DNA of 26,447 bases from Proteobacteria bacterium HN_bin10. Lineage in GTDB: Bacteria > Pseudomonadota > Alphaproteobacteria > Caulobacterales > Aquidulcibacteraceae. A model generated the notes under the pieces. It was not told the origin of the DNA. It did not search any database and saw only the letters and a program-made list of their open reading frames with translations. Location: NCBI GenBank assembly GCA_002083515.1, contig LWDN01000039.1, positions 38,797 through 65,243 of the forward strand, read 5' to 3'. A program made the translations under genes and the position numbers. Of the stretch, positions 22,124-26,447 are shown in pieces; the first letter of the stretch is position 1; each line of letters starts with the position of its first letter.

Positions 22124-22152
22124 GGTCGGCCCCGAAAAGGGGAGAGTGTTTC

Positions 22153-22710
22153 ATGCGTGTCTTTGCGATTGCCGCATTGGCGGCGTTGGTGGTGGCGTGT
22201 CAGCCGGCGGAAGAGCGGGACGTCATGTCCGCGGGCTGCGAGGCGCGCGCCGCCGCGCAATGGAGCACGGAGGCCGATCCGAACGCGTCGGTTGAAGCGA
22301 TCACCACCGGTCCCGATTGCGCCCGCGCGATCGCCACACTCATTATCCGCAACGGGTCAGGCGAACCGCTCTACGCCATGACCTACAATCCCTCGCAAGT
22401 GATGACGCTGGCGCAAGCGGGCGACGCCGCCGCCATGCAGGCGGCGCTCGCCGAATGGATCGATCCGGGCGCCAACACCACGATGCAGACGAGTTCGGCT
22501 CTGCCGGAATGGCCCGAAAACGCGATGAGCCCACTGGGCGGCGAGTTCCCGTTCTATCCGGAAGAAGGCTACGGGCGAGAAAACTACGCCGAGGTGCGCG
22601 CCGCGAACGCGCCGCTGTATTGCTACGTGCAGGGCATGGAGAGCATGGCGTGCCTGGCGCTGCGCGAGGGCGCGCTGGAGTTGGTGGGCGTGCAGACTTT
22701 TCCGGGGTGA
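22153..22710 (+). CDS. Hypothetical lipoprotein
   Basis: The protein has 185 residues from the ATG at 22153, with GGGGAGAG upstream. The signal sequence ends in a lipobox (LVVAC, Cys16), so membrane anchoring by lipid is likely. The mature part has three or four cysteines (MSAGCEARAAAQW, GPDCARAIATLII, LYCYVQGMESMACLA) that could form disulfides. Strand-like stretches follow, ending REGALELVGVQTFPG. I do not recognise the family. It follows the esterase gene by 29 bp on the same strand and ends a few bases before the hairpin at 22717. Confidence 0.68.
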   Translation: MRVFAIAALAALVVACQPAEERDVMSAGCEARAAAQWSTEADPNASVEAITTGPDCARAIATLIIRNGSGEPLYAMTYNPSQVMTLAQAGDAAAMQAALAEWIDPGANTTMQTSSALPEWPENAMSPLGGEFPFYPEEGYGRENYAEVRAANAPLYCYVQGMESMACLALREGALELVGVQTFPG

Positions 22711-22716
22711 TCGGCG

Positions 22717-22736
22717 CCCTCTCCTCACGGGGAGGG
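22717..22736. terminator. Hairpin between convergent lipoprotein gene and kdsB, containing the kdsB stop codon
   Basis: CCCTCTCC (22717-22724) pairs with GGGGAGGG (22729-22736) with one mismatch around a 4-base loop TCAC. The kdsB stop codon (TCA on this strand, 22725-22727) is the loop itself. The sequence resembles the CCCCTC/GGGGAGGGG repeat inside doxX. It probably ends both convergent transcripts, although there is no T-run. Confidence 0.5.
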
Positions 22737-23471
22737 AGACACGTCTGCGCGCGCGCCCGCCGAACCCAACACCAACCGCGCTGCATCCAGATCCGGCGGG
22801 CTGTCGACGCCTTTCGGAAAATCGGCGATCGCGTCGGCGCGGATGAGCATGCCCATTTCGAGCGCCCGCAATTGTTCAAGCTTCTCGCGCTGTTCGAGCG
22901 GCGAGGGCGGCGCGGCCACAAAGCGCGCCAGTGCGTCGCGAGTGTAGACATAGATGCCGACATGGCGCTCGATCGGTCCTTCGCCGTGCGGTGAAGCGGC
23001 GCGGGTGAAATAGAGGCAGCGTCCGTCGGCGGCGCGGATGGCTTTCACGACGTTCGGATTCTCGCGGTCGGCGGGATCGCTTGAGGGCGAGACCAAGGTC
23101 GCGATGTCGGCGCCGTCGCGCAGCGCCGCCACCGCGCGCGCAACATCTTCGGCGCGCATGGTCGGCATGTCGCCCTGCAAATTCACCGCGACATCGTAGC
23201 GGCTGGCCGGATCGAAAGCCGCGAGCGCGGCGTGCACGCGGTCGGAGCCCGAAGGCAGGTCCGGATCGGTCAGCGTGACGTTGCCGCCGGCCTTCAGCAC
23301 CGCTTCGGCCACTTCTTCCTCACAGGCCGCCACCAGCACCGGCCCGACATTGGCGCGCTTCGCCAGGTCCACCATCCAGGCGATCATCGGCCGGCCGTGA
23401 ATGTCCGCGAGCGGCTTACCCGGCAGGCGGGTGGACGCCATGCGGGCGGGGATGACGACGACGGGGTTCAT
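22725..23471 (-). CDS. kdsB: 3-deoxy-manno-octulosonate cytidylyltransferase (CMP-Kdo synthetase)
   Basis: The protein has 248 residues from the ATG at 23471; a longer frame would add 36 unlikely residues. VVIPARMASTRLPGKPLADI is the nucleotide-binding signature. GSDRVHAAL, NLQGDMPTM (metal-binding Asp), FTRAASP and HVGIYVYTRDALARF follow in the usual order, as does EQREKLEQLRALEMG. It activates Kdo with CTP for lipopolysaccharide core synthesis in the cytoplasm. The last residues (ADVSPSP) run into a palindromic repeat that supplies the stop codon. It is divergent from the cytochrome c gene with 136 bp between starts. Confidence 0.96.
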   Translation of the reverse strand: MNPVVVIPARMASTRLPGKPLADIHGRPMIAWMVDLAKRANVGPVLVAACEEEVAEAVLKAGGNVTLTDPDLPSGSDRVHAALAAFDPASRYDVAVNLQGDMPTMRAEDVARAVAALRDGADIATLVSPSSDPADRENPNVVKAIRAADGRCLYFTRAASPHGEGPIERHVGIYVYTRDALARFVAAPPSPLEQREKLEQLRALEMGMLIRADAIADFPKGVDSPPDLDAARLVLGSAGARADVSPSP

Positions 23472-23607
23472 CGCGCCCCAGTGCCGTGCGGCGGTTCGAC
23501 GCGCAAGGGCCGCGGAGGGCTCAGAGCGGCCCCGCGCCCGCTTGGCGAGCCGCCCGACGCAGGCCATAAACCCGCGCAACTTCGATAGCGGCCGGCAGGG
23601 CAGGGCG

Positions 23608-24225
23608 ATGAGCGATCTACGGATGAATTCGATTCTCGGTGCAGGCTTGGCGGCCGTGCTGGGCGTGATGGTCGTCGGCGTCGGCGCCGAAACTCTGATC
23701 CATCCGAATTATCCCGAGAAGGCGGCGTACTTGCCGGAGGTCGTGGCCGAAGGTCCTGCGCAAGAAGGTCCGGCAGGCCCGCCCGACTTCGGCCGTCTGT
23801 TCGCGGACGAAGCCGGGCTCGCGGAACTGATCGCGCGCGGTGAGCGCGTGCACGCGCAGTGCGTGTCCTGTCACACCTTCGAAGCGGGCGGCGCCGAGGG
23901 CATCGGCCCGAATCTGCATGACGTGTTCGGCCGCGCCGTCGGCCGCCACGCCGGCTATTCGTTCTCCGAAGCGATGGCGGCTCATGGCGGCGCATGGGAT
24001 TATCTGGCGCTCAACGAGTTCCTGACCTCGCCCGCCTCGGCGGTGCGCGGCACCAAGATGGCGTTCGCCGGCTTGCGCAACGAGCAGGATCGAGTCGCGA
24101 TCATCGCGTATTTGCGTTCGATCTCGCCCAACAGCGTGCCGCTGCCGGCGCCGTTGCCCGAAGCTGCGCCTACCGAAACGACCGAAGGCGCGCCGGCTGA
24201 AGGCGAAGCCGCGACGCCGGGCTAA
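23608..24225 (+). CDS. Membrane-anchored cytochrome c (CycM-like)
   Basis: The protein has 205 residues. An uncleaved N-terminal anchor (ILGAGLAAVLGVMVVGVGAE) is followed by a linker rich in Pro, Ala and Glu. One c-type heme domain follows, with CVSCH at about residues 88-92. GIGPNLHDVFGRAVGRHAGY and the Met ligand in GTKMAFAG are typical of class I mono-heme cytochromes. It resembles CycM of Bradyrhizobium and relatives, which passes electrons from complex III to cytochrome oxidase. A low-complexity Glu/Ala/Pro tail (APTETTEGAPAEGEAATPG) ends it. It is divergent from kdsB, a common arrangement in alphaproteobacteria. Confidence 0.92.
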   Translation: MSDLRMNSILGAGLAAVLGVMVVGVGAETLIHPNYPEKAAYLPEVVAEGPAQEGPAGPPDFGRLFADEAGLAELIARGERVHAQCVSCHTFEAGGAEGIGPNLHDVFGRAVGRHAGYSFSEAMAAHGGAWDYLALNEFLTSPASAVRGTKMAFAGLRNEQDRVAIIAYLRSISPNSVPLPAPLPEAAPTETTEGAPAEGEAATPG

Positions 24226-24247
24226 GCGCTAGATCACTCGCCAACAA

Positions 24248-24280
24248 AAACGGCGTCCCGCGTGAGGCAGGACGCCGTTT
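24248..24280. terminator. Bidirectional rho-independent terminator
   Basis: AAACGGCGTCC (24248-24258) and GGACGCCGTTT (24270-24280) form a perfect 11-bp stem with an 11-nt loop. A-rich and T-rich ends give a short U-run on either strand. It lies between the convergent cytochrome c and MarR genes and can end both. Confidence 0.88.
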
Positions 24281-24297
24281 CATGTTTGCGCTTTCGC

Positions 24298-24669
24298 CTA
24301 CGAAACGGCGGCGAAGGCCTGACGCTGCTCCTGCATGTCGCCCGACAGGATGGTCGCGCCGAGCTGTTCGAGGAAGGCGTCGCCCTTTTCGGTGCGCTCT
24401 ACGAACACGTTGCGCCCGTCCTTCGGATCGCGGCGGCGCTGGACGAAGCCCAGGCGCGACAGCGTATCCAGAGCGCGCGTGATCGCCGGCTTGCCGACAT
24501 TGAGCGTGCTGGCCAGGCCGCGCACGGTGTGTGGGGCCGGTTGCAGGCGCACCGTCATCAGCACCGCCAATTGGCGGGCCGTGAGGTCCGGGGCGTCCGA
24601 ACGAACCGTGGTGACGGTAACCCGACGCCACAGGTCTAGAGCTTCTACTTGGTTATGGGCGAGATCCAT
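24298..24669 (-). CDS. MarR-family transcriptional regulator
   Basis: The protein has 123 residues from the ATG at 24669, with a strong GGAGGGAG upstream. The winged-helix core reads LTARQLAVLMTVRLQPAPHTVRGLASTLNVGKPAITRALDTLSRLGFVQRRRDPKDGRNVFVERTEKG. It includes the recognition helix (GKPAITRALDTL) and the wing with RRRDPKDGR. Such proteins bind DNA as dimers and release it on binding phenolic or other ligands. The nearest divergent gene is the ECF sigma factor, a possible target. The terminator lies just downstream. Confidence 0.9.
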   Translation of the reverse strand: MDLAHNQVEALDLWRRVTVTTVRSDAPDLTARQLAVLMTVRLQPAPHTVRGLASTLNVGKPAITRALDTLSRLGFVQRRRDPKDGRNVFVERTEKGDAFLEQLGATILSGDMQEQRQAFAAVS

Positions 24670-24902
24670 GCCGCTCCCTCCAGTTGAATCGCAAGCGGAA
24701 GATTCGCTGATTTGGTGGTCAGTGCAAGCTCGAAACCACAAGATGTTGTGGAATGGCCGAAATGATTAACCAAATCTTGATCGCGCAGGCCGAAACGACC
24801 CGTCTGGATCAAGGCCGGCAGGGCAGCCAAGAAAATCGCAGCTCAGGTCGAACCGGTAAGGCCCCGGCGCCGACCTAAAGACCGGGAAGGGCGAGTGAAG
24901 CG

Positions 24903-25457
24903 TTGCGTCGCGGACTTGAACATGCGCTCGACGATTATCTCGTCCTGCTGGCCCAAGGCGGATCGCGCGAGGCGTTCGCCAGGCTGGCCGCGCGTTGGAC
25001 GCCGAAATTGTTGGCGTTCGCCGCGCGCGCGTTGGGAACGACGGAGGCGGCAAAGGATGTTGTGCAAGATACTTGGGAAAGCGCCGTGCGCGGTCTTGCC
25101 CGGCTCGACGATCCGGCCCGCTTCCGCGCCTGGCTCTACACCATCGCGGCGCGCAAGTGCGCCGACGCGCTGCGCGGCAAATATCGCCATGCGCGCATCG
25201 CCGAAGCGGTGCAAGCGATGGCGGCGGATGCGACGAATCCCGAGCGCGAGACCAACGATCGTCTCGACCTCGCCGTTGCGCTCAAATGCTTGCCGTCCGA
25301 GCAGCGCATCGCCGCGAGCTTGTTCTTCGGCGAAGACATGAGCGTTGCAGAGATTGCCGCCATCACCGGCGCGCCCGCCGGCACTGTGAAGTCCCGTTTG
25401 TTCGCCGCGCGCAAAGCGTTGCGCGCCGCACTTGGAGAAACCCATGACCAATCTTGA
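24903..25457 (+). CDS. ECF-type RNA polymerase sigma factor
   Basis: The protein has 184 residues from a TTG start at 24903, the longest reasonable start, with GAG in a weak ribosome-binding site. Region 2 has ARALGTTEAAKDVVQDTWESAVRGLARLDDPARFRAWLYTIAARKCADALR. Region 4 has LKCLPSEQRIAASLFFGEDMSVAEIAAITGAPAGTVKSRLFAARKALRAAL. Its last 14 bases overlap the start of a DUF6768-type membrane protein gene. Such pairs recur in Caulobacterales, and the partner may act as an anti-sigma factor, but this is inference. Its signal is unknown. It is divergent from the MarR gene with a 233-bp gap. Confidence 0.88.
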   Translation: MRRGLEHALDDYLVLLAQGGSREAFARLAARWTPKLLAFAARALGTTEAAKDVVQDTWESAVRGLARLDDPARFRAWLYTIAARKCADALRGKYRHARIAEAVQAMAADATNPERETNDRLDLAVALKCLPSEQRIAASLFFGEDMSVAEIAAITGAPAGTVKSRLFAARKALRAALGETHDQS

Positions 25458-25809
25458 CCATGCTATCCGTGAGGCGCTTTCCAAGGAAGACGCCGAATTT
25501 CTGGACCGTTTCGAAAAGACCACGCCGATCGGCGAGGTGATGGATACATTTAGGGGGCGCTGGGCGTTGCTCAATGCCTTCGCGGCAATCATCACCTTCG
25601 CGGCGTTCGGATTCTTCGTCTACGCCATGCTGCAGATCATGAACACTGACGATCTGCGCATGACCGTGTTGTGGGCGGCGGCGGCGGTGACGAGCGCTTT
25701 CTTCGTCGGTCTGCTCAAAATCTGGTTCTGGATGGAAATGCACCGGAACCAGGTGTTGCGCGAAGTGAAGCGCCTCGAGTTGCAAGTCGCGCGTTTGGCG
25801 GCGCGTTAG
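25444..25809 (+). CDS. DUF6768-family membrane protein, partner of the ECF sigma factor
   Basis: The protein has 121 residues from the ATG at 25444, with GGAG 6 bp upstream inside the sigma gene. An acidic N-terminus (LDHAIREALSKEDAEFLDRF) precedes two membrane helices (about residues 41-64 and 70-95). A basic amphipathic C-terminal helix (EVKRLELQVARLAAR) follows. The 14-bp overlap with the sigma gene indicates translational coupling. Membrane location and coupling fit an anti-sigma role, but no known anti-sigma motif is visible. It ends in a 4-bp overlap with the convergent peptidase gene. Confidence 0.78.
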   Translation: MTNLDHAIREALSKEDAEFLDRFEKTTPIGEVMDTFRGRWALLNAFAAIITFAAFGFFVYAMLQIMNTDDLRMTVLWAAAAVTSAFFVGLLKIWFWMEMHRNQVLREVKRLELQVARLAAR

Positions 25810-26447
25810 CTCGCGAACCGTTTCTTGATCACGCTCCAGCTTGCCCGCAACGCCTGCGCTTCACCGCCGGCGGGGCGGGCGGGCTTTTCCTTCGGGGCCC
25901 AGGCGAAGATGTCGAAATGCGCCCAGGCCGGGGCGTCGACGAAGCGGCGCAGGAACAGCGCGCCGTAGATCGAGCCGGCGAAGGCGCCGTCGCCGGTGTT
26001 CTTCAGATCGGCGATGGGCGACTCCATCTCGCTTTCGTACGCATCCCACAGCGGCATCCGCCACACCGGATCGCTGGTTTCGTTGGCGGCCTGCGCAAAC
26101 TCGCCGGCGAGCGCATCGTCGTTTGAGTAGAAGGGCGGGATGTCCGGCCCGAGCGCAGTGCGCGCGGCGCCGGTCAGCGTGGCGAAATCGAGCAAGAGCG
26201 CCGGCTGATCTTCGCAGGCGCGCGCGAGCGCATCGGCGAGGATCAAGCGGCCTTCGGCGTCGGTGTTGTCGATCTCGACGGTCAGGCCCTTGCGGCTCTT
26301 GATGATGTCGCCGGGACGAAACGCATCGGCGGAGATCGCGTTTTCAACCACGGGCAGGAACACGTCGAGGCGCGCATTGAGCTTGGCGTCCATCACGAGC
26401 TGCGCCAGCGCCAGAGCGTGCGCGGCGCCGCCCATGTCCTTCTTCAT
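25806..26447 (-). CDS. Leucyl aminopeptidase (peptidase M17), N-terminal part missing at window edge
   Basis: The frame is open to the window edge, so 213 C-terminal residues are seen. It begins inside the catalytic domain with KKDMGGAAHALALAQLVMDA; KKDMGGA carries metal-binding residues. NTDAEGRLILADALA, the M17 signature with the Asp and Glu that bind the second metal and the catalytic Arg, follows. LTGAARTALGPDIPPFYSND and the late DLKNTGDGAFAGSIYGALFLRRFV and WAHFDIFAW are also family-typical. The enzyme removes N-terminal residues from peptides in the cytoplasm using two metal ions. It may be the PepA-like or the shorter PepB-like type. The 3' end shares TTAG with the convergent DUF6768 gene. 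Confidence 0.93.
   Translation of the reverse strand: MKKDMGGAAHALALAQLVMDAKLNARLDVFLPVVENAISADAFRPGDIIKSRKGLTVEIDNTDAEGRLILADALARACEDQPALLLDFATLTGAARTALGPDIPPFYSNDDALAGEFAQAANETSDPVWRMPLWDAYESEMESPIADLKNTGDGAFAGSIYGALFLRRFVDAPAWAHFDIFAWAPKEKPARPAGGEAQALRASWSVIKKRFAS

Noticed and set aside
20857..22710. 617-codon open frame spanning pheA and the esterase region
   Set aside because: It runs antisense to pheA and out of frame through the esterase; only its last 186 codons (22153-22710) are a real gene, with their own start and signal sequence.
24776..24813. Inverted repeat CTTGATC...GATCAAG in the MarR/sigma intergenic region as the MarR operator
   Set aside because: The arms are only 7 bp and 24 bp apart, too far for a typical MarR dimer site; it may be chance.
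24895..25341. Alternative GTG-start frame overlapping the ECF sigma gene
   Set aside because: It is in a different frame with arginine-rich shadow composition; the sigma frame has clear region 2 and region 4 motifs.

Overview
This 26.4 kb window is chromosomal DNA of a GC-rich alphaproteobacterium. The best guess is a Caulobacterales/Hyphomonadaceae-like lineage. That rests on an ECF sigma factor paired with an NrsF-type anti-sigma protein, an ECF sigma factor overlapping a DUF6768-type gene, a kdsB/pheA/membrane-cytochrome c neighbourhood, an etfB-etfA-3-hydroxyacyl-CoA dehydrogenase operon, and many short palindromic repeats. I see no prophage, insertion sequence transposase or CRISPR array. 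Coding density is high and no gene-free stretch exceeds about 260 bp.

Layout. 1-1123: 3' end of an acyl-CoA carboxylase alpha subunit. 1133-3298 (-): FecA-like TonB-dependent receptor behind a Fur-type operator. 3388-3553: two bulged hairpin elements of similar architecture. 3551-4693 (-): secreted pectinacetylesterase-like hydrolase. 4842-7367 (-): small membrane protein, membrane histidine kinase, lipB. 7429-7837 (+): FliN-like protein and tRNA-Leu(GAG), followed by a palindromic repeat. 7968-10975: acetyltransferase, Gly/Glu-rich lipoprotein, PKHD-type dioxygenase and a beta-barrel protein; the lipoprotein and dioxygenase diverge from a second Fur-type operator. 11028-13366: short-chain dehydrogenase, membrane protein, DUF938 methyltransferase, 36-residue membrane peptide. 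13435-16113 (-): 3-hydroxyacyl-CoA dehydrogenase, etfA, etfB. 16368-19729 (-): YHS protein, DoxX, DUF6958, lipoprotein, nrsF, sigF. 19770-20325 (-): parDE. 20362-24225: pheA, esterase, lipoprotein, kdsB, cytochrome c. 24298-26447: MarR regulator, ECF sigma factor with DUF6768 partner, and the end of an M17 leucyl aminopeptidase.

How the genes may work together. Two loci carry the same 17-bp palindrome (TTGCGA-N5-TCGCAA), which suggests shared iron control of the receptor, the dioxygenase and the unknown lipoprotein. The etf operon and the carboxylase point to fatty-acid and propionate oxidation. The sigF-nrsF pair has a SigF-like promoter motif upstream of itself and a related motif upstream of doxX. 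Several palindromic repeats touch, contain or encode the 3' ends of genes, so they appear to shape gene ends here. The least explained structure is the pair of hairpins at 3388-3553: different stems, but the same one-sided TTAT bulge and the same loop core.
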